DNA of 64,000 nt from Lewinellaceae bacterium (GCA_020636435.1 JACJXX010000001.1:1178001-1242000), one strand, 5' to 3'. Shown: positions 16,471 to 25,556, counted from the stretch's first letter. Numbers and translations: made by a program. Notes: generated by a model not told the origin, from the letters alone.

Positions 16471-16754
16471 TAGCGTTAATTAAAAGTTTAGCAATTTTTT
16501 TGATCCTTTCAATTGTAGTTATAGGAAGGCTTAAAGGACAGGAATGTCCTGGGTGCTACTTTTCAGCAGCTACCTTAGCAGTACAGAATGATGCGGAACT
16601 ACAAAGTAAAATAAAGATGCTTTTCCCTAAGTTGACTCATCGTAAAAAGGCGATAGAATTTAGGATAGATACCCGTATCGAATATATTCCGTTGTACAAT
16701 GCATTTGAAGGGAGTAAAGAACAGGCGGTACATTGCATGAGTCAGGAGGCGTAG
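16467..16754 (+). CDS. Short exported or membrane hypothetical protein, candidate immunity gene
   Basis: The 95-residue ORF overlaps the stop of the preceding RHS tip by 4 bp (ATGA). It begins with a hydrophobic signal-like segment (IALIKSLAIFLILSIVVIG) followed by a CPGC motif. Its position fits an immunity gene, but the frame runs into the oppositely oriented regulator fragment (16742-17026), so the 3' end may be truncated. Confidence 0.4.
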   Translation: MIALIKSLAIFLILSIVVIGRLKGQECPGCYFSAATLAVQNDAELQSKIKMLFPKLTHRKKAIEFRIDTRIEYIPLYNAFEGSKEQAVHCMSQEA

Positions 16755-17026
16755 GCCTTTCGTGTTTTAAAATCCCTCAATAGCGAATCCACTACTTTGT
16801 AGAGTACAGCTTTTTCCTCTTCCGGTAAAGTAGAAATCTCTTCCAGGCGGCTGAGTGCCTGTTGATCGACCTCCAGGGAAGTTTGCCCGACGAGATAATC
16901 CAGGGAAACTTCCAGGGCTTCAGCCATATTGACTACTACTTCAATAGACGGTTTTATATCCCCTTGTTCGTTACGACGTATCGCCGTACACGGCCTGAAG
17001 TCCAGAGCTTCTGCCCTACAAAACAA
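16742..17026 (-). pseudogene. XRE-type HTH regulator fragment (N-terminus lost)
   Basis: The 94-residue reading starts within an HTH_XRE domain: AIRRNEQGDIKPSIEVVVNM AEALEVSLDYLVG is the recognition helix and end of the domain. It then continues with the usual C-terminal helix (LEEISTLPEEEKAVLYKVVDSLLRDF). The first two helices are absent or out of frame, and the apparent N-terminus (MFCRAEALDFRPC) is not HTH-like. It is probably a remnant; the transposon right of it inserted 72 bp upstream of this apparent start. Confidence 0.5.
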
Positions 17027-17189
17027 AGCAAAACCCCTCCGCTACCCCCCTATCAAAAAGGCCCTCCCAAAACCACCAAAAACTACCCCTGAAAACCTGT
17101 CAACTTTGAAATTAAATGGCAGCTTTTTTTCGGAATTATTTGGCACCCTACTTTCATTGAAAAGGTAACGAGAATTGGCTCAATTTCGG

Positions 17190-17801
17190 TTATCTTTCAT
17201 TGTCCCGTACCCGTTTAATGATTTTGCAAGTAGTACCATAGCTGACGGAATTTGCAGTTTCCTCTCTAATTCTATTAATACTGAAGTTCGTTTCTCTTGC
17301 CAATTCTTCAATCACTTTAATTAGGTGAGGAGGTGTTTTCGGACGCCCTATTCTCTTCCCTTTTGTTTCAGCTGCTATCATGCCTGCTCTTACCCGTTCT
17401 CCGTGAATAGTAGATTTGAAGTTCAACATGGCTTTAATGGTGGTGAGCATGATTTCGCTCCTCGAGCCATTAGTATCCATTTGATCTTGCATACTGACGA
17501 AGCGAATATTCAGAGAATCGAATTCTTGCAGAGCGGTGGCCAGATGGGACAAATTACAAGCGAAACCATCAAGTTTCCACACCAGGACACAATCAAATTG
17601 GCAATGTCGAGCTGCCTGCATCAATTGCCCTAATTGAAGGCGGTTTTCTAGGCTAAAGGAATCGGTAATATCCAGATACTCATTAATGACCTCAAGGCCA
17701 GAATGTTTGGCATACCCTATCAACCCCTCCCTTTGCTTATTGAAGTTTTGATTTGAAGAACGGAGATTCATGTAAATTACCGTCCGGTGTTTCTTTTTCA
17801 T
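17190..17801 (-). CDS. Serine recombinase-like protein lacking catalytic residues
   Basis: The 203-residue protein aligns along its length with small resolvases: VIYMNLRSSNQNFNKQREGL at the N-terminus, a DCVLVWKLDGFACNLSHLATAL segment, a long E-helix region, and an IGRPKTPPHLI-type linker into an HTH. Where active enzymes have YxRVSTxxQ and W+LDRLGRS, this one has YMNLRSSNQ and WKLDGFACN. The catalytic Ser and the active-site Arg residues are thus replaced. It lies 19 bp after the TniB-like gene in the same operon. It may be a DNA-binding accessory or inhibitor of transposition rather than a recombinase. The start at 17801 is chosen because the upstream in-frame Met overlaps tniB. Confidence 0.75.
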   Translation of the reverse strand: MKKKHRTVIYMNLRSSNQNFNKQREGLIGYAKHSGLEVINEYLDITDSFSLENRLQLGQLMQAARHCQFDCVLVWKLDGFACNLSHLATALQEFDSLNIRFVSMQDQMDTNGSRSEIMLTTIKAMLNFKSTIHGERVRAGMIAAETKGKRIGRPKTPPHLIKVIEELARETNFSINRIREETANSVSYGTTCKIIKRVRDNER

Positions 17802-17820
17802 GATGTTATGTTGAATAGCG

Positions 17821-18633
17821 TTAAGCCTGTCCAATAACCAGGCAATTTCGGGCAGCAAGGACTACTTCCTGAGTAATGCGTTGAAACTTATTGATTTGTT
17901 GAATGCGGTTGATTTGAGTAAAAATGCGGTGGATAAGCCGAAAGTTACCATTCGTAACACGAGCAATGGTTTTGAGCGCTTCTACATCAGAAAATTGGTT
18001 TCTATCTAATTCCAATCCCAGGTTTTGCCAATTGCGCTCAAAGATAAATTCCATTTCATCTGCACTTAAAGGGCGAAATTCGTGTGCAAAGCCCACCCTG
18101 GAATAGAGTTGAGGATAACGAGCCAAGCGCTTTTCGAAGCCCGGCATGCCAATTAAAATCAAGCCAAAACCATATTCATCATAAAGGTGGCGAAGTTGTT
18201 CCAATGACTTATAACTCAAGCAGTCACTTTCATCTACAATTACAAGTGGGCATTGATACCTTGCCTCTCGAAGTAATCCAGTAGGATTCGCCTTGCCCTC
18301 TACTTTAGCCAATGCATTCCCAAATTTGAGTAGGTGCAGGTCAAAATATTCTGCAATCCGTTTTGGAGTATTGGCAACCGGGGCGGAGTAATAAATAGCT
18401 TTGCAGTTTTTAATGCCTTCTTCAAGCTTTTCATCCAGTTCATCAATCAGCTTGTAATGTTTAAATACTTCCCACCTGGCGTAATGCCAAGCCGAAAATG
18501 ATTTGCCTACACCGGGTTTTCCATAGCAAAGGCCGATATACCGATACTGCTCACAGGCGTCGGCAAATTCTTCAAAACGCAAGTGTTCTTTGGTAAGGAT
18601 GAAGTGCTGCCGGCCAAAAGTTGTTTTATTCAT
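17821..18633 (-). CDS. TniB/MuB-like AAA+ transposition ATPase
   Basis: The 270-residue protein has a Walker A motif CYGKPGVGKSFSAW (residues 37-49) and Walker B PLVIVDESDCL. It ends with a helical lid including GNFRLIHRIFTQINRI, as in TniB/MuB/IstB-like ATPases that bind target DNA and activate the transposase. It overlaps the transposase gene by 8 bp, so the two are co-translated. No target-selection protein is encoded beside it. Confidence 0.85.
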   Translation of the reverse strand: MNKTTFGRQHFILTKEHLRFEEFADACEQYRYIGLCYGKPGVGKSFSAWHYARWEVFKHYKLIDELDEKLEEGIKNCKAIYYSAPVANTPKRIAEYFDLHLLKFGNALAKVEGKANPTGLLREARYQCPLVIVDESDCLSYKSLEQLRHLYDEYGFGLILIGMPGFEKRLARYPQLYSRVGFAHEFRPLSADEMEFIFERNWQNLGLELDRNQFSDVEALKTIARVTNGNFRLIHRIFTQINRIQQINKFQRITQEVVLAARNCLVIGQA

Positions 18634-20026
18634 TTCTGTACAGTTTCAATCGGCTCTTCTTCTTAATTGTGCTCGTTTCAGGACTGGGTTCGGAAGAATT
18701 ATGGGTATCTCTTAACAGTTGCTTGGCATCGTTAATTTCTTTTCGTAGGCCACGTTTTACCTTCTGTCGCGCCTTTTTGATTTCTTTGAGGCTAACAACC
18801 TGGCCGGCAATATCCTGGCAGATAGCCGGGCAGATAAATTCTCCATCCAGATAGACTCGAATTTCCGCCAAATCTCTGGGGTCGTATCGAACCGTTACCT
18901 GCTCTCCGACAAAGGCTGCCAGGGTGGGGCTCATGTAACGAAATTGCTTGAACCGAATCCCATCCCGGTGCACTTTTCTGGATTTTGGCACCGTCAATAG
19001 CAGTAAATCCAATTGCTCAAGCGATTCAGGCAATTGCGGTAGAAACCCATCCCCCAACCATCGCTCAATGGGCGGCACTCCGGTTACACTATGAGGCGTT
19101 TGGTGATAGGTATGAATAATAAAATCCTCCAGTTTTACAGAAAATTGTTCTAAAGCCAGGCTAGCTTTTGCTCTGGTAGCATCTCCGGGCGCATAGCCTG
19201 GCAACTCTTCTAACAATTGCTGGAGCAAAGTCAGAAAAAAACGTTCTACTCTGCCTTTTCCCTGGGGCCTGCCTGGAATGGAATTAATCATCCGAATTTT
19301 TAAGGAAGCGCACACTTTTTCAATATGTTCAGAGATAAAATCGCCGCCGTTATCTGTATAAAGTATCTCGGGAATACCGCAAACTTGCCATTGGGGGTTG
19401 TCCTTTCTCCAGATCGCTTGCCGCAATGCTAAAGCCGTATTGACAGCACAGGGATAATCAAAGGAAAGATAATACCCGCTTATGGCACGGCTGTAATCAT
19501 CTTCAATAATAGTTAGCCAAGGCTTAGTTGGATTCCCTTTTTCATCCACTAACAATATATCCAGTAATGTGTGGTCAGCTTGCCAAATTTCATTAACGCA
19601 AGAGGTTTCTCGCCGGTAGATTAGTTCATATTTGTTCCGATAAGCAACGCTTCCCTCATGGGCCAGGGCAATCAATCTAGGGTCCATCTTTTGAACAATG
19701 TCGTAGATGACATTGTATTTCGGAGCAGCTTGTCCTTGTTGTTTGGCAAGGGCAGCTATTTTGCGATGAATAGTGGCAATGTTCAACCGCGGCTTTTGTA
19801 GGGCAAAGGCACGGGCCATCTGTTCCAACTCCTCAGATACAGAACGGCGCCTATTTTTATCACATCGCGGTTTAGCTTCCAAGCCAGAAAGCCCATGCTC
19901 TCGATATCGCTTGGCCCAACGCCGCATGGTTCTAAGCGGCACCTGCTTTTCCTGAGCAATGTGAGTAAGAGGAATGCCCTGTTCTAAATGAGGCTTGATG
20001 AGCTTGAACTTTTTTAGCGCTTCCAT
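18626..20026 (-). CDS. TniA/Mu-type DDE transposase
   Basis: The 466-residue protein begins with HTH domains (IPLTHIAQEKQVPLRTMRRWAKRYREHG, residues 18-45). It has an integrase catalytic core with Asp151 (IWQADHTLLD), Asp225 (LYTDNGGDF) and Glu261 (GRVERFF), the DDE triad spaced as in TniA. A beta-barrel C-terminal domain with VTVRYDPRDLAEIRVYLDGE is typical of MuA-C/Tn552-like transposases. Length is a little short of Tn5053 TniA (about 560) but the core is complete. It probably acts with the downstream ATPase on the 49-bp ends. Confidence 0.9.
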   Translation of the reverse strand: MEALKKFKLIKPHLEQGIPLTHIAQEKQVPLRTMRRWAKRYREHGLSGLEAKPRCDKNRRRSVSEELEQMARAFALQKPRLNIATIHRKIAALAKQQGQAAPKYNVIYDIVQKMDPRLIALAHEGSVAYRNKYELIYRRETSCVNEIWQADHTLLDILLVDEKGNPTKPWLTIIEDDYSRAISGYYLSFDYPCAVNTALALRQAIWRKDNPQWQVCGIPEILYTDNGGDFISEHIEKVCASLKIRMINSIPGRPQGKGRVERFFLTLLQQLLEELPGYAPGDATRAKASLALEQFSVKLEDFIIHTYHQTPHSVTGVPPIERWLGDGFLPQLPESLEQLDLLLLTVPKSRKVHRDGIRFKQFRYMSPTLAAFVGEQVTVRYDPRDLAEIRVYLDGEFICPAICQDIAGQVVSLKEIKKARQKVKRGLRKEINDAKQLLRDTHNSSEPSPETSTIKKKSRLKLYRNE

Positions 20027-20181
20027 ATTAGGCAGTAAATAAAACGTCCGTTTTCTTAAAAGGGAAGAATGGGCAAAATATTGGTAAAGAATATCCTAAC
20101 AAGAAACAAAAAACTCGTAAATTTATCAACGTTAATTAACCCTTCTTTCAACTTTAGTTTATTAACTGACATAATATCGCC
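20027..20181. promoter_or_regulatory. Divergent promoter region and candidate res site of the transposon
   Basis: This 155-bp AT-rich gap separates the leftward transposase and rightward resolvase genes. It holds the palindrome GTTAATTAAC (within AACGTTAATTAACC) and AGTTTATTAACTGACATAATATCG just before the resolvase start. Resolution sites normally lie next to the resolvase gene as dyads of this type. Assignment is by position and symmetry only. Confidence 0.35.
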
Positions 20182-20760
20182 ATGTTAATTGGATATGCCA
20201 GGGTTTCCACTTTTGATCAAAACTTGGACTTACAACAAGATGCTTTGAAAAAAGCAGGCTGTGACCGAGTCATTGTTGACACCGCCTCAGGGAAGAATGC
20301 CGAACGTCCCGGGTTGAATACCATAAAAGAAATCTTACGCCAGGGAGATACCCTGGTGGTATGGAGGCTGGATAGGCTGGGCCGCTCCCTCCAAGGCCTC
20401 ATCGGATGGATCAATTATTTGGACCAGAAAGAGGTTGCTTTTCGAAGCTTACAGGAATCCATCGATACTACTACCCCTACGGGTAAACTGGTTTTTCACA
20501 TCTTTGGAGCCTTAGCAGAATTTGAGCGGCATCTCATTCAGGAAAGGACGCAAGCAGGTTTAGCTGCTGCCCGTGCCAGAGGAAGGCTAGGAGGAAGGCC
20601 CATGTCTTTGAATGAGGATAAACGCAAAACAGTGGCCCAGCTCTATGAAGATGGTAAATTACAGGTAATGGAAATTTGTGAAATGTTCGGAATCTCCAAA
20701 CCTACCTTATATAAATATGTGGCAGAGGCAAAAGCCAATAAAATGAATAGTGCCAAATAA
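20182..20760 (+). CDS. tniR: Serine resolvase of the transposon
   Basis: The 192-residue protein has the full resolvase/invertase set: YARVSTFDQ with catalytic Ser9 and Arg7, VVWRLDRLGRSLQGL with the active-site Arg pair, the E-helix region GALAEFERHLIQERTQAGLAAARARGR and a C-terminal Hin-type HTH (EICEMFGISKPTLYKYV). It should resolve cointegrates made by TniA/TniB transposition. Its 3' end runs into the right 49-bp inverted repeat. Contrast with the catalytically dead homologue at 17190. Confidence 0.9.
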   Translation: MLIGYARVSTFDQNLDLQQDALKKAGCDRVIVDTASGKNAERPGLNTIKEILRQGDTLVVWRLDRLGRSLQGLIGWINYLDQKEVAFRSLQESIDTTTPTGKLVFHIFGALAEFERHLIQERTQAGLAAARARGRLGGRPMSLNEDKRKTVAQLYEDGKLQVMEICEMFGISKPTLYKYVAEAKANKMNSAK

Positions 20761-20928
20761 TTCCGAAAAAAAGCTGCCATTTAATTTCAAAGTTGACAAA
20801 AACCAACACCTTACAAATCCAAAATCCCTTATCAAAAACGAGTACCTTTATGATATGGAAAAACGTTTGAGAGCACTTTGAAAAAAGGGCTGGAGCTTTA
20901 TCCCTAATGGACAATAAAACTTAATTTC

Positions 20929-21246
20929 ATGGATAACCAGGTAGACATCTCTCGTTTAAAAGGCATCAAGATTTTGTACCAGGATGATTTCTACGAATAT
21001 GCCAAAGTAGTCATCAAAATCATGGATGCTTATGGTGATTTCCAACGCAAGCAAGGAAAAATTGCGGGTATAGCTCGCCCAACTGTTTATGGCCTGGCCA
21101 GGAAATTTGCCTCTACGGCTGACCTCTATTTCCCGGAAAAGTATGTGTTGGAAATACTCGAAAAGCACGGATTTTCCGGCAAAGAAGTTTTGGATATAAA
21201 GGATTTAGGAAAATTGGACAGCGATGCTTCTGCCCGGCACAGGTAG
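20929..21246 (+). CDS. Hypothetical protein
   Basis: The 105-residue product contains KILYQDDFYEYAKVVIKIMDAYGDFQ and ARPTVYGLARKFASTAD segments and looks helical and soluble. I recognise no family. It follows the transposon's right end by 130 bp, so it lies outside the element; it could have shared an intergenic region with the regulator fragment on the other side before insertion. Confidence 0.45.
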   Translation: MDNQVDISRLKGIKILYQDDFYEYAKVVIKIMDAYGDFQRKQGKIAGIARPTVYGLARKFASTADLYFPEKYVLEILEKHGFSGKEVLDIKDLGKLDSDASARHR

Positions 21247-21347
21247 TTTTGGGGCATAACAAAGCGCCCGAAAACTCCATTTCCCCTCCCCCACTCGGCC
21301 AAAACCCCTCAAAAGCTGTTAGACTAAAAAACCATCCTATTCTGACC

Positions 21348-23693
21348 ATGACCAACCTGCCGCCCACCCAACCAGATCAGTTCATCCCCTTGCACACCTT
21401 CGTATCCCGGATGCCGCATGCCGAAGGCTTCCCGTACGCCACCCGGCTGAGCTTTGAGCCGCTGCTGCACTACCTGCAGGAAAAAGGAGAAAACAGCGAG
21501 CAGCCACTGAAAGGCCTGTACAAAAAACTGCATGCTCAGGTCATGCCCCTGCAGCAGCGCATCAACGACGGGCAAATCCCCGAAACGCTGGAAGGAGAAA
21601 GCGCCCTGGAAACCCTGATGTCCCTGTACTTTCCGCTGAACCAGCAGGAAGAAGGCAGGGCTTTTGCCGGCCAGCCCTTCGATTCGGGTTTTATGTTCCG
21701 CTCCCGGGCCATGAAGCAACTTTTTGAAAAGGAGAGCCTGGAGGTGCATTTTTCCGGAAAGAAGGACAAACTCAGCCAACCCGGCGCCGTGCTTAAAGCC
21801 GGCAGCCTCATCCTGCAGCGCTGTTACGGGCAGGCGATGAACGCCGTTTTCCCGGATGTCATCCGCCTCCGGGACCGGCAGACGAAGCTCGAATCCTACT
21901 ACCGCTACAACATCGTCCTGGATTTTGTGCGCATCAAACCCCTCAAGCCGTTGCCTGAACTGAGCCGGGACCAGGCCAGCGAATTGCTCGACAACCTCTT
22001 CGACCAGGATTTGTGGCTGCAATGCTTCCCGCCGGAAAACTTCGCCTTCGAGGGCCTGGTGCTGGGGTACATGACCGACGTAACCGAGGCCGAAGTGTGG
22101 AGCAGGATGCAGGAGGGCCTGATCGGCGAATCACAGCACGACGGCAGGGAAATGCTGGACTTCCTGGAAAACCAGGTCCGCAATTACCTGCGGGAACCGG
22201 ATTTGCGGGTGGGCGCCATGCCACTGTGGTGGCACGCCTCCAGGGAAGAGGTTATGAGGGCTAGTTTGCTGGAAGCGGCAACGGATAAGCTCGGCCGGCT
22301 ACCCAGCGACATAGAAGGCTCTCCTTATCAGAAAGCGCTCCGGCAAAACGGGCCCCTGGTCATTGAAGACCTGGAAAAGGAACCTCCGAATCCGGTAGTT
22401 GGCCTGCTTCTGGAGCTGGGGTATAAAAATGTGATCCTGATCGCTCAAAAAAACGAGGATGGGGAAGCCATTGGCATGCTGGAGCTGGGGATGCCCCGCG
22501 CCCACAGCCTCAACAGCCTCACCCTGCTGAAACTCCGCGATGTTTTCGCGCTGGCCAACCTCAATTTCAACCGGGTGACCCGCGAGCTGCAGGATGCCGT
22601 GCAACTGGCCATTCAGCGGCGCTACACCTCCATTCACCAGAGCGTGCTGTGGAAATTTCGCCGGGCGGCTCAGCAATTGCTGTTCGAAGGACAGGACGCC
22701 GACGACAGCATCGTCTTCAAAGACGTCTACCCCCTTTACGGCCAGGCCGACATCGTCAGCTCTTCCTCCCTGCGCAGCGAATCCATCCGCGCCGACCTGC
22801 AGGACAACCTGGCCCTGCTGGAAGGGGTGCTGGAAAAATGCCTGGCGCAAAGCAGGTTCAACTTGCTGGACCACTACCTGCTCAAAGTGAAAAAACTGAA
22901 AAGCCGGATCGAAGAAGAGTTTTATTCCAGCGATGAGAATGTGGTGACCGACCTGTTGCTCTACGACGTCCATCCCTTCCTGCGCTACCTGGGCGAACAG
23001 GACGGCAGCCTCGGGGAAACGGTGCTGGAGCCCTACTTTCAGATGCTCGACCCTCAGCTCGGCATCCTCTACCGCCAGCGGAAGGACTACGAAAAGAGCG
23101 TGGAAAAGCTCAACATCCTGCTCGGCAAATTCATGGACGAGGAGCAGGAAAAAATGCAAAAACTGCTGCCCCACTACTTCGAAATTTACAAAACCGACGG
23201 CGTGGAATACAACATCTACCTCGGCCAGTCCATCCTGGAAGAAGGGCAGTTCCTCGATTACCACCTCAAGGACTTCCGCCTCTGGCAACTGGTGAGCCTG
23301 TGCGAAGCCACGCGGCTGGTCGAACGGGAAGCCCGGCGCTTTCCCACGCCCCTGTCCACCGCCCAGCTCATATTCGTCTACAACAACCCCATCAGCATCC
23401 GCTTCCGCATGGACGACAAGCGCTTCGACGTAGACGGCGCCTACAACGTGCGCTACGAGATCATCAAAAAGCGCATCGACAAGGCCACCATCAAAGGCAC
23501 CGAAGAACGGCTCACCCAGCAGGGCAAGATCGCCATCGTCTACCTCCACGAAAAGGACCACCAGGAATACCTGGACTACATCGGTTACCTCGTTGAAAAG
23601 GGCTACGCCAGCCCCGAAGTGGAAGAGCTGGAACTGAACCGCCTGCAGGGAGCGGATGGGCTGAAGGCGTTGAGGGTGACGGTGGTGGGGTAA
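21348..23693 (+). CDS. Large GAF-domain-like protein of unknown function
   Basis: The 781-residue protein opens MTNLPPTQPDQFIPLHTFVS and has no signal peptide. The mid part (residues about 350-420) reads GPLVIEDLEKEPPNPVVGLLLELGYKNVILIAQKNEDGEAIGMLELG, typical of a GAF domain. It is followed by a helical LKLRDVFALANLNFNRVTRELQDAVQLAIQRRYTSIH segment and a long C-terminal region with no recognised motif. No histidine kinase or GGDEF module is present. It may be a cytoplasmic sensor, but the output is unclear. The ATG at 21348 is preferred to one at 21249, which gives a Pro-rich leader overlapping unlikely sequence. Confidence 0.6.
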   Translation: MTNLPPTQPDQFIPLHTFVSRMPHAEGFPYATRLSFEPLLHYLQEKGENSEQPLKGLYKKLHAQVMPLQQRINDGQIPETLEGESALETLMSLYFPLNQQEEGRAFAGQPFDSGFMFRSRAMKQLFEKESLEVHFSGKKDKLSQPGAVLKAGSLILQRCYGQAMNAVFPDVIRLRDRQTKLESYYRYNIVLDFVRIKPLKPLPELSRDQASELLDNLFDQDLWLQCFPPENFAFEGLVLGYMTDVTEAEVWSRMQEGLIGESQHDGREMLDFLENQVRNYLREPDLRVGAMPLWWHASREEVMRASLLEAATDKLGRLPSDIEGSPYQKALRQNGPLVIEDLEKEPPNPVVGLLLELGYKNVILIAQKNEDGEAIGMLELGMPRAHSLNSLTLLKLRDVFALANLNFNRVTRELQDAVQLAIQRRYTSIHQSVLWKFRRAAQQLLFEGQDADDSIVFKDVYPLYGQADIVSSSSLRSESIRADLQDNLALLEGVLEKCLAQSRFNLLDHYLLKVKKLKSRIEEEFYSSDENVVTDLLLYDVHPFLRYLGEQDGSLGETVLEPYFQMLDPQLGILYRQRKDYEKSVEKLNILLGKFMDEEQEKMQKLLPHYFEIYKTDGVEYNIYLGQSILEEGQFLDYHLKDFRLWQLVSLCEATRLVEREARRFPTPLSTAQLIFVYNNPISIRFRMDDKRFDVDGAYNVRYEIIKKRIDKATIKGTEERLTQQGKIAIVYLHEKDHQEYLDYIGYLVEKGYASPEVEELELNRLQGADGLKALRVTVVG

Positions 23694-23840
23694 GGCGGAA
23701 AACAGGGTAGGCCTGTAAAGATTAGAGACGCAAATTTAGCGGCAATTAATGTTTTAAGCCAAATAATCGCTGAAATTACTTCTTAAAATTAGCGGCTATT
23801 TGTATATTTAGGCACATAACCGCTTAAATTGCATAGCACT

Positions 23841-25274
23841 ATGTTTCAGGAACCCGTTCTAATCGGTAGAAAGAAAGAGATTGAGACACTAAAACGCGTA
23901 CAGGATAGTTACAAATCGGAATTTATAATCCTTTATGGAAGAAGGCGGGTGGGCAAGACGTTCCTGGTTAATCAGCTATTTGACGGCCAGTTCACATTTC
24001 GCATGACCGCTTTGGCTAATGCTACAACCAAACAACAGTTATTGAATTTTCATACGGCCTTAATGGGTTTCGGCCCGGCCCTTGCCGATTTGTCGCCACC
24101 TTCGAGCTGGTTTGAAGCATTTCAATTGGTCATCAAACTAGCTGAAAAAGATAAACGAACCAGAAAGGTTATTTTCTTTGACGAATTGCCATGGTTTGAT
24201 ACCTATGGGGCAGATTTTTTATCCGCGCTAGAGCATTTCTGGAATAGCTGGGCATCCCTTCGAAATGATATCCTGCTGATTAGTTGTGGTTCAGCGGCAT
24301 CCTGGATGATCAATAAACTCATCCGCAACAAAGGAGGGCTTCATAACCGCATTACGGAACGAATATTGCTTCAGCCCTTTACCCTGAGTGAAACGGAAGC
24401 TTTCTTACAAGCAAAAGGAGCAGAATATGACCGGTATCAATTGCTTGAGCTTTATATGGCAATGGGCGGGGTGCCATTCTACCTGGAAAATGTTCAGGTC
24501 AACCGAAGTGTGGCACAGAACATTGACCGGATGTTTTTCTCTCCCACCGGGCTGTTAAGGCTGGAATACGATTCTTTGTATCAATCGCTTTTTAACCAAT
24601 CCGCCAGACACATAGCTGTGGTGGAGGCCTTAGCGCAACGGCCCCGGGGCTTGGCGAGAAAGGAATTAATTTCGAAAGCAGGTTTATCAGAGGGTGGATC
24701 TGCATCTGCGGTATTGAACGAATTGGAGCATTCTGGTTTTATCAAACCCTATATACCCTTCGGAAAGAAAAGGCGGTACGCAATTCATCGCCTGACAGAC
24801 GCCTATTCTCTATTTTACCTCACTTTCGTAAAAGATTCCAGAACACAGGGCGAAGGCGCCTGGTTAGCTCGTTTGAACAACCCACAGTGGCGGGCTTGGA
24901 GTGGGTATGCATTTGAAGACATTTGCATGCATCACATAGACCCCATCAAAAAACACTTGGGTATTAGTGGAGTCTACACAGAAGTTTCGCCCTGGCGAAG
25001 CCAGCAAGCGGAACCGGCAGCCCAAATTGACCTGCTGATAGACCGAAATGACCGGGTTATCAATATTTGTGAGATGAAATTTTCGGTTGCTCCATATAGT
25101 ATTACCAAAACTTACGCAGAGCAACTAGCCAATAAGATAATGGCTTTCCGGACAGAAACCAATACGAGAAAAACACTTTTCCTCACCATGATCACTGCCT
25201 TCGGATTGCAACCGAATCAGTATTCACTAAGGCTGGTAAAGGATGCTCTGGATATGAATGCTTTGTTCGATTGA
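23841..25274 (+). CDS. AAA family ATPase with C-terminal DUF234 domain
   Basis: The 477-residue protein has a Walker A YGRRRVGKTFLVNQLF (residues about 33-48), a Walker B-like KVIFFDELPWFDT, and Sensor-like DILLISCGSAASWM. It then has a winged helix (GLARKELISKAGLSEGGSASAVL) and a DUF234 nuclease-like end with ICEMKFSVAPYSITKTYAEQL. Such archaeal-type ATPases are common orphan genes in Bacteroidota; suggested roles are in mobile DNA or defence, unproven. The ATG at 23841 is preferred to a TTG at 23829. Lower GC than the flanking genes suggests transfer. Confidence 0.85.
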   Translation: MFQEPVLIGRKKEIETLKRVQDSYKSEFIILYGRRRVGKTFLVNQLFDGQFTFRMTALANATTKQQLLNFHTALMGFGPALADLSPPSSWFEAFQLVIKLAEKDKRTRKVIFFDELPWFDTYGADFLSALEHFWNSWASLRNDILLISCGSAASWMINKLIRNKGGLHNRITERILLQPFTLSETEAFLQAKGAEYDRYQLLELYMAMGGVPFYLENVQVNRSVAQNIDRMFFSPTGLLRLEYDSLYQSLFNQSARHIAVVEALAQRPRGLARKELISKAGLSEGGSASAVLNELEHSGFIKPYIPFGKKRRYAIHRLTDAYSLFYLTFVKDSRTQGEGAWLARLNNPQWRAWSGYAFEDICMHHIDPIKKHLGISGVYTEVSPWRSQQAEPAAQIDLLIDRNDRVINICEMKFSVAPYSITKTYAEQLANKIMAFRTETNTRKTLFLTMITAFGLQPNQYSLRLVKDALDMNALFD

Positions 25275-25335
25275 CTTTTTTCTACTAACCTTAAAAGAGG
25301 GTCTCGATGGGGTATTTCCCAGAGCGTCCAAAGTC

Positions 25336-25449
25336 GGCTACCCGTATAAGACCGGACAAGTTCGAAGTTCGGTCGTTCGAAGTTCGAAGGCAGGCCAGGC
25401 TGCTGCAATCCAATGGTCGCCAATAGTGTCCGGTCTTAAAAGGGTAGCC
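25336..25449. mobile_element. MITE-like hairpin element, family E, copy 1
   Basis: The inverted ends GGCTACCCGTATAAGACCGG-ACA and TGTCCGGTCTTA-AAAGGGTAGCC bound a 114-bp unit, with TTCGAAGTTCGG-type palindromes inside. The GGCTACC end and the GGACA arm tip match the two 124-125-bp elements at 37845 and 42324. No clear target duplication flanks this copy. It occupies most of the 280-bp gap between the DUF234 ATPase and the next gene. Confidence 0.6.
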
Positions 25450-25556
25450 ATCCGCTCCCCTACCCTTCTGTCCGGTATCCGGCAATTTTACAAGCAGCGC
25501 CTGGAATTCTGCCCAAAACTTTTTATTTTGTAAGAGCAAGCAACAATTCCTGGCCT

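Larger units (their letters stand above)
17098..20798. mobile_element. Complete TniA/TniB-type transposon with 49-bp perfect inverted ends
   Basis: The termini TGTCAACTTTGAAATTAAAT... (17098-17146) and its exact complement (20750-20798) match over 49 bp. AAAACC lies immediately outside both ends (17092-17097 and 20799-20804), a 6-bp target duplication. The element carries a DDE integrase-type transposase, a MuB/TniB-like ATPase and a degenerate serine recombinase (leftward operon), plus a divergent serine resolvase. Perfect ends and an intact duplication mark a recent insertion. No passenger resistance, Cas or target-selector (TnsD/TniQ) gene is present. Confidence 0.9.

Noticed and set aside
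17098..20798. CRISPR-associated transposon
   Set aside because: No TniQ, Cas effector or array inside or beside the element.
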